From Anthopleura xanthogrammica (taxonomy: Eukaryota > Cnidaria > Anthozoa > Actiniaria > Actiniidae), in contig OZ025215.1 in the NCBI GenBank assembly GCA_964019055.1, positions 12,200,111 through 12,264,110 on the forward strand: a stretch of DNA of 64,000 bases, written 5' to 3'. This document shows positions 13,601 to 24,556 of the stretch, one piece after another; position 1 is the stretch's first letter, and the number at the start of each line of letters is the position of its first letter. The position numbers were made by a program, and so were the translations under genes. Under the pieces are notes generated by a model that made no database searches, was not told the origin of the DNA, and was given only the letters and a program-made list of their open reading frames with translations.

Positions 13601-16600
13601 AAAGTACTGTAGTGCATATGAGAGACCTTTTTAGCTTCAGCATAAAGCTTTCCCATTTCAGACCATGTGTCATTCTCTTGAGAATAAGACTCTTTGTTTG
13701 AGTTGTATCCATATTCATGTGTCTTCTCATGTGCAACCATTAAACAAAGAAATGATACTCTAGAGAATGACACATGGTCTGAAATGGGAAAACATTATGC
13801 TGAGGTAAAGAGGTCTGTGCACATGTACATGTATGTCCATTTTTAGAAAGAATAATTTATGATTAATGATTAATCATCATACTGTATTTCCAGGATGATT
13901 TCTACCTTAACCTGGTGGACTGGTCATCCCAGAATATTCTTAGTGTTGGTCTTGGTACTTGTGTTTATTTATGGAGTGCCTGCACAAGTCAGGTATGTCA
14001 ACTTGTTAGAGCATGTTTAGTGCATCCTGTAAGCATGAAAAAATCATGTATGTGCTATGCAATATGTATGTGCTATATAGAGGATATTACATGGTCGCAC
14101 GGAGATACAAATTTTATCTTCGAGTGTTGATATCATCTCTCACGAGTGAGCGCACCGAACGAGTGAGAGATAATATCAGCACAAGAAGATTTGTATCTGC
14201 AAGCGGCCATGTAATGTTCTGTTTATTATATGAAATCTTCAATGAAAAATAATGGAGAATTTGACTTTGGTCGAAATTTGACACCACCAGTGTTGATAAA
14301 AATTGTATCCCCACTGGCCACGGGTGGGGTTGGGGATATCAATTTTATCATTTTAATTTGATGTCACTCCATATCACACTTTATTTCATATAATAAGCAA
14401 TATGTATGTGCTACTGTATGCACTCAGGTGATTGGCAGTTTACATGTCTTATCTTATTTTGTAGGTAACAAAGCTTTGCGATCTATCATCAGATGGTGAT
14501 TCAGTAACATCTGTGTCATGGTCTGAAAGAGTAAGTATTAAAACACCAACAACAAACACCCAAAATATTCAATTTATCTCTCCCTCTTTCTAAAAAAAAA
14601 TTTAATTTGTTCTTGTTAGACTGGTTTGGTAGCAGTTGGTACATACAAAGGTTTAGTTCAAATATGGGATGCGTCTGCTCAGAAAAGAGTATCAACAATG
14701 GAAGGACATTCTGCCAGAGTTGGTCAGTATTCAGGAAATGTTAGAAACTTTCTGAATCATTCTGAATAGTGTTCCGTAAAAAAGGCACAAAAAAAAATGC
14801 TTGACCTTTCAATTCTAAGCTTCATAATAAGATATTATTATTATTATCATAGATGTTATTAAGATATTATTAAGATAAGATAATTTATTTAATGTCAATA
14901 ACGCAGGGAGTGGTTGCCCAGTCTCCCGAGCCAGAAGCTCATGATAAATACTCTTGACAACTAAAAACAAATCAATTACATATAAATTATACAAATAAAT
15001 ATAAAGCATATAAAACTTCATGTTCCTAAGCTTGGTTCTCTATGCTCTACCTGTACATACTTTCCAGTATGTTTATAGCACAGTGCGGATGCTTGCATAT
15101 TTTACTGTATGTTTCTTAAAACAAATGCCAACATTGTTACTGTTTTTTTATATATGAAATGTAGGTGCCTTGGCCTGGAATGGTGACATCTTATCATCTG
15201 GAAGCAGAGACAGACTTATCTTACAAAGAGATGTACGATCACCTTCAACTATAGAAGGACGACTTGTAGGGCACAGACAAGAGGTTAGTATGTCAGGCCC
15301 GTAACCAGGGGGGAGCACAGGGTGCACGTGCACCCCCCCCCATCAGACCAAAAGGTCCGCTTTTTATCAACATTTGTTTGTTAAAGTTAATAAAGTTCAT
15401 TATTATTATTGCTTGAAAATAAAAAAAAAATACAGATTTAATGTAAATCAAAAAATTAAACCACTATACTACACTTAGGTCCATTTTTACTTGATGTGCA
15501 CCCCCCCGGTAAATGTTCTGGTTACGGCCCTGTATGTGTAGCATAGGAGGTACCATGCTGTACCGTATGTTGAAGTGATTCACTGCAAGCTTCTCCCATT
15601 GAACCATCACTGCCACCATTTCATTGACACATGGAGAAAGCTACTGACTGAGTGAATGAATGAATAAATAAATGACGAGAGGACTGATTAGCAGCTGGCT
15701 GTTCAACATCCTGGCTGACAGTCTGACCGATTGATTGACAGCCCAGACTATTTACAAAATTGTGACTGTTTAAAGAGGGCTTGGTTTGAGAAATACCACC
15801 TTAGAGTTGTCTGGGGTGGTCAAATAATGGGCCGTCATGATCATTTTTAATTCATGAATATTTTTTTCTTCATTATTTTAGGTGTGTGGATTAAAGTGGT
15901 CTCCCGATCGTCAGCACCTTGCGTCTGGTGGTAATGATAATAAGTTATTAGTATGGAATCTATCTGGTGTAGCACCAGTACAACAGTATAGTGAACACAC
16001 AGCTGCAGTCAAGGCTATTTCCTGGTCACCTCATCAGGTAATCTTGAGCAGCTTTTCTAAGACTGTCAAAAACAGTATGAACATTGCATAAACATGAGGG
16101 CCTGTTTACACTAGCGATTTTTGCGAAGATTTTTTCGATGATTCCTGTGGCGATTTTTCGAAAATATAATAAATTTTGTATAAGTTATGCTTCTAAAGAG
16201 GCATTTCTCCAGGTAATTTTTGTGTCCTGAATAAAACTTTACAATTAAATCCTTTACAATTCTTGACTATGACCAAAATCGCCGCACAAATCTCCAGTGT
16301 AACATAGGCCTTTAAGTTCAGGTACCTGAAGTTTTACTTGATCAGCAAGCAGTACAGTATCTCAAATACTGTGATTAAATTAACAGGTGGTATCAACTTG
16401 TGTCATAAAAGTGTTGTGTCCTGTCATGTCTCAGTCATGTGAAATTATGTACTACAACTGATTTAGAGGAGGGGTGGCTGAAAGAAGGTCCACACCCCTT
16501 GGTGGCTATTTCTACTTAAATTTTTTCATTGATTTTGATTCCTTCCTGATTATTCTTCAGCATGGACTGTTAGCATCAGGCGGAGGTACAGCTGATAGAT

Positions 16601-18851
16601 GTATTCGGTTCTGGAATACCCTAACAGGACAGCCTTTACAATGTGTAGATACTGGGTCACAAGTAAGTCTGATGAATGTTCTTCTTGTTTTTGGAGCTAC
16701 AGCCAGGATTGTATGTTAAGCTACTAAAACATTCATTTGGTAGTGGAAGGGAGAGTACACTTTTATCATCAAAAAGTGGAATTTGCATGTTATAAAATAT
16801 TAAATTATCATCATCATCACCACCATCATCATCATTACTATCATCTCCATCATCACCATCGTCATTATCACCATCATCATCAGCATCATCAGCATCATCA
16901 TTACCATTACCATCACCATCATCATTATTACCATCACCATCATAACAATCATAATTTTCCATTTGACGGTAAAATCAACTTCTAAATTCCAATTCAATCA
17001 TAGAACGAGGGTCACAGGTTTGTTAACCACTGGCTATTAAGTATTACCCTCATAAAATCAAGGACTATATTTTTTAATATTTTTTATGCTGGTTATTGGT
17101 TATTTTTCTTGTAATTGCATTGTCAGAGTCAGCATTATCATAATTTCATTTTTAACTGACTGTTCTGTTTTATTTTTTTAGGTTTGTAATCTTGCTTGGT
17201 CAAAACATTCCAATGAATTAGTGAGTATAAAAGAGATACCACCTGTAGAATAAAAAAAACTTCATCATAACATAATAAAATGTTGAATCAATAATTCATA
17301 TTTAAAAAAGAAAAATCCTGTTTCACGGTAAACCTGGAATTCACGAATCACACGGTCTTAAAATTTTGCTTTTTTACTTATCACCAACTTATTTTAGCCG
17401 GCCAGTCACATATAACGCCTGTGCCACTCTGTGTCACTCTGTGCCAAACACTAATGATGATATTGTGTATTTTTAGGTTAGCACTCATGGTTATTCTCAG
17501 AATCAGATCTTAGTATGGAAGTACCCTTCCCTCACTCAAGTAGCCAAACTAACAGGACATTCCTATAGAGTACTATACCTGGTAAGTGGTATGAAAATCA
17601 TATTTGTCTATTAGTAGATGAATTGAGAGTAAAATTAATGGTTTGAACCCAGGAGTAGTAGTAGAGTAAGCAATGTGATCGTCGGGGTGAGTGTAGTCTT
17701 GAGAATAAGGCTGTTGTTGTTGGTGACTGACATTTCAACGACCTGAAGGGAAGTCCTCTTCAGAGTACAGTGAAGAGTGAAAGACAGTATTTAATTGGTA
17801 TTTTCAACGACCTGAAGGGAAGTCATCTTCAGAGTACAGTGAGGAGTGAAAGACAGTATTTAAATGGTATTGTGTAGTCACATCAGTAGTACATCAGTAG
17901 TATTGGTCTTAGGTAGCTTGGTTTGGCTTGATAATTATTTTATCTAGGGCCATTCAGCCACTGATGAATCAGTATAGAAATTATTGGCAAAAACATTGCA
18001 TTCATGCATATTTTTTTCATTTTTTTCACTCATTTATTTATCTATTTTATGCAGGCTGTTTCACCAGATGGTGAGGCTATAGTAACTGGTGCAGGAGATG
18101 AAACTCTTCGGTTCTGGAATGTTTTTAGCAAGGCCAGATCACAAAAGGTAACTATCATCATCAACATCATCTCACCATCATCATCATCATCGCCATCATC
18201 ATCACCATCATCTCAACATCATCATCACCATAATCTAATCAACCTCACCATCATCATCTCACCATCCTCTTCATCATCACCATCATCATAACCCTCATCG
18301 TCATCATCACCATCATCTCAACATCATCATCACCATAATCTAATCAACCTCACCATCATCATCTCACCATCCTCATCATCCTCACCATCATCTCATCCTC
18401 ATCATATCATCATCATATCATCATCCTCATCTCATCATCCTCATCATCTCACCATCCTCATCATCTCACCATCATCATCATCATCTCACCATCATCATCA
18501 TCTCACCATTATCATCTCACCATCATAACCGCCATCATCATCATCTTATCATCATCATCTCACCATCATCATCTCACCATCATCTCACCATTATCATCTC
18601 ACCATCATCATCATAACCGTCATCATCATCATCTCACCACCACCATCTTACCATCATCATCACCATCATCTCATCATCCTCACCATCATCATCTCACAGT
18701 CATCATCTTCATATCATCATCATCTCATCATCCTCACCATAAGTATTCCGCCTGACTTGTTTTACATAATTAATTGTAATAGAAACTAATTTCTCATTCT
18801 ATTTTCTAGGAATCCAAATCTGAACTCAATCTTTTCTCAAGAATTCGATGA
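10689..18851 (+). CDS. FZR1: Fizzy-related protein homolog (Cdh1), APC/C co-activator
   Basis: Complete gene, 18 coding exons, 487 residues (human about 496): 10689-10748, 11201-11268, 11790-11908, 12217-12281, 12582-12647, 12776-12852, 13051-13078, 13451-13507, 13894-13992, 14465-14530, 14620-14722, 15165-15283, 15882-16037, 16561-16662, 17182-17220, 17477-17581, 18055-18147, 18810-18851. FZR1 binds the anaphase-promoting complex and presents D-box and KEN-box substrates for ubiquitination in late mitosis and G1. Seen here: the start [13 protein letters not shown], the C-box DRFIPSR at about residues 42-48, the conserved [19 protein letters not shown] linker, seven WD40 blades from exon 13894 on ([38 protein letters not shown]), and the C-terminal IR tail needed for docking on APC3/CDC27. 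Splice phases agree throughout. The final IR was placed by the exon after a large CAT-microsatellite intron. Identification is firm. Confidence 0.97.
10905..11092. repeat. MITE of the AACAGCTGGTCAA family (copy 1)
   Basis: It begins GGGCTTGAAATAACAGCTGG and ends with a complementary GACAGCTGACCACCCA stretch and AAGCCCT, so the ends are inverted. Related units lie at 56365-56522, 60952-61060 and, less clearly, inside 32155-32520. It lies in the first intron of FZR1. Confidence 0.65.
11395..11580 (+). repeat. SINE-like unit (GAGTTTGTTAGGTCT family)
   Basis: Shares AGAGTTTGTTAGGTCT, ATTCAA, CTAAATTTCAAT and GGTTGTTTCAGAGT in the same order with the units at 58285-58530 and 60420-60616. The latter keep a tRNA B-box-like or derived head. 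Located in an FZR1 intron. Confidence 0.55.
13105..13295. repeat. MITE-like inverted element in FZR1 intron
   Basis: The left end GGCCAAGGCTACACAAGTGA and the right end (about 13280-13295, CACACATATAGCC) are roughly complementary, and the interior holds GCGATTTT-type words. Similar architecture to the element at 16094-16313. Confidence 0.5.
13625..13806. repeat. Foldback repeat with a conserved NDTWSEMGK peptide (copy 1)
   Basis: The two arms (about 13632-13682 and 13757-13806) are inverted copies of one another. Read outward on each strand, both translate to [10 protein letters not shown](L/H)YAE. The interior on the minus strand continues upstream as [12 protein letters not shown] second copy lies at 57115-57312. 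It is intronic in FZR1 and not part of that protein. Confidence 0.65.
14059..14413. repeat. Foldback/MITE cluster flanked by 17-bp direct repeats
   Basis: GCAATATGTATGTGCTA occurs at 14059-14075 and again at 14397-14413. Between them lie two inverted-repeat structures: about 14085-14215 (arms containing GATACAAAT and CTCACGAGTGAG) and about 14220-14396 (ends TTATTATATGAAAT and ATTTCATATAATAAG). A nested or composite insertion in an FZR1 intron. Confidence 0.6.
15294..15532. mobile_element. Non-autonomous DNA transposon (MITE) with TATGT target-site duplication
   Basis: A 239-bp element. The left end CAGGCCCGTAACCAG is complementary to the right end CTGGTTACGGCCCTG. Both flanks carry TATGT (15289-15293 and 15533-15537). 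Inside each end is a G/C-run with GTGCAC. No ORF. It starts ten bases after the donor of the FZR1 exon ending at 15283. The 5-bp duplication narrows the superfamily but does not fix it. Confidence 0.8.
16094..16313. repeat. MITE-like element with GGGCCTGTTTACACT ends
   Basis: The left end GGGCCTGTTTACACTAGCGA is roughly complementary to the right end (CAGTGTAACATAGGCC). The interior has GCGATTTTT words facing each other. It lies in the FZR1 intron after 16037. No clear target-site duplication seen. Confidence 0.6.
16805..16950. repeat. ATC/CAT trinucleotide microsatellite in FZR1 intron
   Basis: Imperfect ATC repeats of about 145 bp. They create open frames rich in His on one strand and Asp or Met on the other; these are not genes. 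Confidence 0.9.
17733..17870. repeat. Two-copy 69-bp tandem repeat in FZR1 intron
   Basis: TTTCAACGACCTGAAGGG starts at 17733 and again at 17802. Both copies continue with AAGTC(C/A)TCTTCAGAGTACAG and GTGAAAGACAGTATTTAA. Confidence 0.85.
18148..18740. repeat. Large CAT/ATC/CTCAC microsatellite in last FZR1 intron
   Basis: Nearly 600 bp of degenerate CAT and CTCACCATCAT repeats fill the intron between the penultimate exon and the IR-tail exon. Confidence 0.92.
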
Positions 18852-18959
18852 TACCCAGTAGAAATTCAAAGAGTTGTACCCTAAAATGTTCTAAATCAAT
18901 CAGAGAAATATTCTGGATATGCAAATAGAAAATTCTTTCTTTGTAAATATATGTTCATG

Positions 18960-19217
18960 TTATTCATAGATTTGAAGGCCGAGAATTGCTACTGTTTTTA
19001 TTGCTATGTGCTGATAGAGATCAAAGTCATGGCAGATAAATGGTAAATGGACCCCTTGCAGCACATCAGAAGGCAGAGATTCAAATTCTTTTATTTCGTC
19101 CTCCAAATTGAGCTGCCTTGATGTCATCTGGAAAGGGTGTATAGGCAGTTCTAAACCATCAAATCTAGGAAGATCACTAATAGTGTTCCAAATACAAGAC
19201 AAACTCAAAGATATCAT
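18960..19217 (-). CDS. Unidentified ORF, possible terminal exon of a convergent gene
   Basis: Open frame of up to 85 codons ending 108 bp from the FZR1 stop, tail to tail. The predicted peptide has a protein-like composition (DLPRFDGLELPIHPF, then LEDEIKEFESLP, ending ILGLQIYE). An acceptor-like TATTAG lies near 19165 on the minus strand, so only about 65 codons may be exonic. No family was recognised and no upstream exon could be traced, because the minisatellite and satellite begin upstream at 19490. It may be a true last exon, a relic exon or chance. Confidence 0.3.
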   Translation of the reverse strand: MISLSLSCIWNTISDLPRFDGLELPIHPFQMTSRQLNLEDEIKEFESLPSDVLQGVHLPFICHDFDLYQHIAIKTVAILGLQIYE

Positions 19218-19392
19218 ATAGGATAAAATATTGAATGAATTAATAGAATATAGTAATGTGTATTAAGAAACCTCCTGTATAATACAAATGACAAAACAAA
19301 CAAATACAATTATATCTTATTGCATAATTCAAATGTCTGTAATTGTCACCCATGGTTAACGCTGCACACTTTATGCTCAAAATTCCCCATTT

Positions 19393-20350
19393 TTCACCAA
19401 AAAGCAGCCCCTTTTCAGGGGCTCAAAACCTTATGACCCTCCCCATTTTTCCACCCCCCCTTCCCCACTGCTAAGTTCTGACCAACCTCTAAAATGATAA
19501 AATAGCCTGATAAAATGATGAAAAAAAACAATAAGATGACAGACTAGCCCGATAAGATGACAGAATAGCCCAATAAGATGACAGACTAGCCCAATAAGAT
19601 GACAGACTAGCCCAATAAGATGACTGAATAGCCCAATAAGATGACAGACTAGCCCAATAAGATGACAGACTAGCCCAATAACATGACAGACTAGCCCAAT
19701 AAGATGATTGAATAGCCCAATAACATGACAGACTAGCCCAATAAGATGACAGAATAGCCCAATAACATGACAGACTAGCCCAATAAGATGATAGACTAGC
19801 CCAATAAGGTGACAGAATAGCCCAATAAGATGACAGAATAGCCCAATAAGATGACAGAATAGCCAAATAAGATAACAGAATAGACCAATTAGATGAGAGA
19901 TTAGCCCAATAAGATGACAGAATAGCCATATAAGATGACAGACTAGCCCAATAAGATGACAGACTAGCCCAATAAGATGACAAAAAAGCCCAATAAGATG
20001 ACAGACTAGCCCAATAAGATGACAGAATAGCCCAATTAGATGAGAGATTAGCCCAATAAGATAAAAGACTAGCACAATAAGATAACAGAATAGCCCATAA
20101 GATGATAGAATAGCGAATTAGATGAGAGATTAGCCCAATAAGATGACAGACTAGCACGATAAGATGACAGAATAGCCCATAAGATGACAGAATAGCCCAA
20201 TAAGATGACAAAATAGCCCAGTAAGATGATAAGATAGTCCAATAAGATGACAGAATAGCCTATTTTTTTCATGACCCTTTTTCAGGGGCTCAAAAAGTTA
20301 TGACCCTCCCCTTTTTCCACCCCCCCTCCCCCCTCGTAATTTCTGACTTC
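19393..20350. repeat. 21-bp minisatellite array with flanking direct repeats (copy A)
   Basis: About 37 units of a 21-bp motif (CCCAATAAGATGACAGA then CTAG or ATAG) from about 19490 to 20268. The array is bounded on both sides by direct copies of an 80-bp sequence (TTTTCAGGGGCTCAAAA ... TTATGACCCTCCCC ... C-run ... TTCTGAC) at about 19408-19485 and 20277-20350. The period is divisible by three, so three frames on the minus strand stay open; the 214- and 240-codon ORFs are artefacts. The same array and right flank recur at 29185-29730. Confidence 0.93.
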
Positions 20351-20504
20351 ATAACAAACTATATTTAGTGCAAGAAACGAATATCTAATAAGACACGTGA
20401 CATTTGGAATAGTCAAAATGCCTATTTATCTGGACAACGCCCTAAAATGGTCAAAAATGACGTATTTTTCATTCTTCATAAATAATTCATATTTTGGAAA
20501 AAGG

Positions 20505-23325
20505 TGTGAAAATGGATGAAAATTCATCAAAAGCATGGGCTATAGTCCATGCTTTTTGCCCTACATGGTCAAAAATGAGGTATTTTTCATGCTTCATAAA
20601 TAAATCATATTTTCTAAAAAGGTGTGAAAATGGATGAAAATTCATCAAAAGCATGGGCTATAGTCCATGCTTTTTGCCCTAAAATGGTTAAAAATGAGGT
20701 ATTTTTCATGCTTCATAAATAATTCATATTTTCTAAAAACGTTCGAAAATGGATTAAAATTCATCAAAAGCATGGGCTATAGTCCATGCTTTTTGCCCTA
20801 AAATGGTCAAAAATGAGGTATTTTTCATGCTTCATAAATAATTCATATTTTCTAAAAACGTTCGAAAATGGATGAAAATTCATCAAAAGCATGGGCTATA
20901 GTCCATGCTTTTTGCCCTAAAATGGTCAAAAATGAGGTATTTTTCATGCTTCATAAATAATTCATATTTTCTAAAAACGTTCGAAAATGGATTAAAATTC
21001 ATCAAAAGCATGGGCTATTGTCCATGCTTTTTGCCCTAAAATGGTTAAATATGAGGTATTTTTCATGCTTCATAATTATATAAATAGTTCATATTTTCTA
21101 AAAACGTTCAAAAATGGATTAAAATTCATCAAAAGCATGGGCTATAGTCCATGCTTTTTGCCCTAAAATGGTCAAAAATGAGGTATTTTTCATGCTTCAA
21201 AAATAAATCATATTTTCTAAAAAGTTGTGAAAATGGATGAAAATTCATCAAAAGCATGGGCTATAGTCCATGCTTTTTGCCCTAAAATGGTCAAAAATGA
21301 GGTATTTTTCATGCTTCAAAAATAAATCATATTTTCTAAAAAGGTGTGAAAATGGATGAAAATTCATCAAAAGCATGGGCTATAGTCCATGCTTTTTGCC
21401 CTAAAATGGTTAAAAATGAGGTATTTTTCATGTTTCATAAATAAATAATATATTTTAAAAAGGTGTGAAAATGGAAGAAAATTCATCAAAAGCATGGGCT
21501 ATAGTCCATGCTTTTTGCCCTAAAATGGTCAAAAATGAGGTATTTTTCATGCTTCAAAAATAAATCATATTTTCTAAAAAGGTGTGAAAATGGATGAAAA
21601 TTCATCAAAAGCATGGGCTATAGTCCATGCTTTTTGCCCTAAAATGGTTAAAAATGAGGTATTTTTCATGTTTCATAAATAAATAATATATTTTAAAAAG
21701 GTGTGAAAATGGAAGAAAATTCATCAAAAGCATGGGCTATAGTCCATGCTTTTTGCCCTAAAATGGTCAAAAATGAGGTATTTTTCATGCTTCAAAAATA
21801 AAATCATATTTTCTAAAAAGGTGTGAAAATGGATGAAAATTCATCAAAAGCATGGGCTATAGTCCATGCTTTTTGCCCTAAAATGGTTAAAAATGAGGTA
21901 TTTTTCATGTTTCATAAATAAATAATATATTTTAAAAAGGTGTGAAAATGGAAGAAAATTCATCAAAAGCATGGGCTATAGTCCATGCTTTTTGCCCTAA
22001 AATGGTCAAAAATGAGGTATTTTTCATGCTTCAAAAATAAATCATATTTTCTAAAAAGGTGTGAAAATGGATGAAAATTCATCAAAAGCATGGGCTATAG
22101 TCCATGCTTTTTGCCCTAAAATGGTTAAAAATGAGGTATTTTTCATGTTTCATAAATAAATAATATATTTTAAAAAGGTGTGAAAATGGAAGAAAATTCA
22201 TCAAAAGCATGGGCTATAGTCCATGCTTTTTGCCCTAAAATGGTCAAAAATGAGGTATTTTTCATGCTTCAAAAATAAATCATATTTTCTAAAAAGGTGT
22301 GAAAATGGATGAAAATTCATCAAAAGCATGGGCTATAGTCCATGCTTTTTGCCCTAAAATGGTTAAAAATGAGGTATTTTTCATGCTTCATAAATAATTC
22401 ATATTTTCTAAAAACGTTCGAAAATGGATTAAAATTCATCAAAAGCATGGGCTATAGTCCATGCTTTTTGCCCTAAAATGGTCAAAAATGAGGTATTTTT
22501 CATGCTTCATAAATAAATAATATATTTTAAAAAGGTGTGAAAATGGATGAAAATTCATCAAAAGCATGGGCTATAGTCCATGCTTTTTGCCTTAAAATGG
22601 TCAAAAATGAGGTATTTTTCATGCTTCATAAATAAATCATATTTTTTAAAAAGGTGTGAAAATGGATGAAAATTCATCAAAAGCATGGGCTATAGTCCAT
22701 GCTTTTTGCCCTAAAATGGTCAAAAATGAGGTATTTTTCATGCTTCAAAAATAAATCATATTTTTTAAAAAGGTGTGAAAATGGATGAAAATTCATCAAA
22801 AGCATGGGCTATAGTCTATGCTTTTTGCCCTAAAATGGTCAAAAATGAGGTATTTTTCATGCTTCATAAATAAATAATATATTTTAAAGAGGTGTGAAAA
22901 TGGAAGAAAATTCATCAAAAGCATGGGCTATAGTCCATGCTTTTTGCCCTAAAATGGTCAAAAATGAGGTATTTTTCATGCTTCAAAAATAAATCATATT
23001 TTTTAAAAAGGTGTGAAAATGGATGAAAATTCCTCAAAAGCATGGGCTATAGTCCATGCTTTTTGCCCTAAAATGGTCAAAAATGAGGTATTTTTCATGC
23101 TTCAAAAATAAATCATATTTTTTAAAAAGGTGTGAAAATGGATGAAAATTCCTCAAAAGCATGGGCTATAGTCCATGCTTTTTGCCCTAAAATGGTCAAA
23201 AATGAGGTATTTTTCATGCTTCAAAAATAAATCATATTTTTTAAAAAGGTGTGAAAATGGATGAAAATTCCTCAAAAGCATGGGCTATAGTCCATGCTTT
23301 TTGCCCTAAAATGGGGCGATTTTTC
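20505..23325. repeat. 118-119-bp satellite array, about 24 units, palindromic core
   Basis: Tandem units spaced 118-119 bp. Each has AAAAGCATGGGCTATAG then TCCATGCTTTTTGCCC, an almost perfect 28-bp palindrome, followed by AAAATGGTCAAAAATGAGG, TTTTTCATGCTTCA and an A/T-rich stretch. Two sub-families alternate in the middle (AAACGTTCGAAAATGG versus AAAGGTGTGAAAATGG). Only two or three decayed units survive in copy B (29850-30110). Confidence 0.95.
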
Positions 23326-23477
23326 ACTTTTCTATTTGAACTTTGTCAATCAAAAAAGTTATCAGAATATCACCCTTACCTGAAAGATCATCCAAAAGTG
23401 AGTGAGCAGGAAAAGTTTCAATACCATGCCAATATTTTCTTTAAAGTTATTATGAATTGAATTTACAGATATATATT

Positions 23478-23554
23478 GAGGCTAGTCAGTATTGATCAGG
23501 AAAATTTCGTACTTTTTAAGTACGAAATTTTGCTGATCAATACTGACTAGCCTC
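23478..23554. repeat. 77-bp near-perfect hairpin beside the satellite
   Basis: Arms of 37 bases starting GAGGCTAGTCAGTATTGATC pair with a single G-G mismatch around a TTT loop. Copy B of the duplication keeps only the right arm (about 31396-31434). Confidence 0.9.
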
Positions 23555-24107
23555 GCTTTGGTGTCATTTACACACTTTACACTGCAGTAACTCCTAAAAT
23601 AATCACTCTTTTGTCTCAGATTTTTCACAGAATCTTTATTTATATTATCTTCTTTCCATTGACCTTTTATGTTTCTCTTCAGGCATTAAATTTAGGAAAT
23701 ATGTAAATTTTTCGAATGGGTCTATGGTTTTTGGCTAAAAAAAGACCTATTTTTGAGCCTGCTTTAAATAGTACTTCTCAAACTCAAGACACTGTTATAT
23801 ATTATAGAATAGATTAAGACCTATGCACGTGACTGAAATACAAAGTTCTAATTGGTCCCTGACATCATGAATTATTAATGAGCTTGAGAAGTTTTCCTCA
23901 TAGGTTGATGACTAATTATTTGAGAAAAATACTGATCAAGACAACAAAGATAACAAGAATTTTATTATTATTCAAATACAATAACAGCCATGATTAGCCC
24001 TCACACAAATGCGACAAAATTATTGCCAAAATAAATCACTGATTCGGTAGAATAAATGTAAATCGAAAAATGAAAAAACAAATGAATTATAATGAGACTG
24101 AGAAGTC

Positions 24108-24250
24108 AGATCAAAAACTCGTGCTTCGTGTTTGATCAGGGAATCCAAACACCTCGAAACGGATGAAAGCACTCGGCCTTTGGCCTCGTGCTTTCATCCG
24201 CTTCTCGGTGTTTGGATTCCCTGATCAAACACTCGCACTCGTTTTTGATC
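24108..24250. repeat. Foldback element with about 70-bp arms, copy A only
   Basis: AGATCAAAAACTCGTGC at the left pairs with GAGTGC..GTTTTTGATCT at the right, continuing through TGATCAGGGAATCCAAACAC and GGATGAAAGCAC to a GGCCTTTGGCC centre. Copy B of the duplication lacks it. Confidence 0.85.
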
Positions 24251-24410
24251 TATTACATGAATTTTACACAGATTATTTATATTCGTCTTCTTTTGAAGTG
24301 TAGTATTCAAAGACAATATCTCAGCATTGCAACCTGTAAAAAATAAACAACTACAAAAATGTATTAAAATATAAAGAAAAATGTGCAATACATATATATT
24401 GTTTTCCAAA

Positions 24411-24556
24411 TTATTAACTTTTCACTTCAATTGGTTCCTCAGGAACCCAGGGGTAAAATTCTGTCACTCGTTTGTCACTACCAGAAAAAATACCCCTGGG
24501 CACGAAGTTTTATCCCTGGGTTCCTGAGGATGGCTAAGGGATGAAAAGTTAATAAT
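24411..24556. repeat. Foldback element, copy A
   Basis: The ends TTATTAACTTTTCA and TGAAAAGTTAATAA are inverted. The inner arms share CCTCAGGAACCCAGGG. The partner copy in the duplication is at 31761-31910. Confidence 0.85.

Noticed and set aside
16657..16997. Poly-Asp and poly-His ORFs
   Set aside because: Product of the CAT/ATC microsatellite in an FZR1 intron; flanking FZR1 exons splice over it. The same applies to 18148-18740.
19431..20272. Long minus-strand ORFs with 7-residue repeats (GLVCHLI-like), which resemble membrane proteins
   Set aside because: They are translations of the 21-bp minisatellite in three frames at once. The same artefact is seen at 29150-29661.
20505..23325. Possible CRISPR-like array (regular repeats)
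   Set aside because: Whole 118-bp units are repeated without unique spacers, and the surroundings are eukaryotic.
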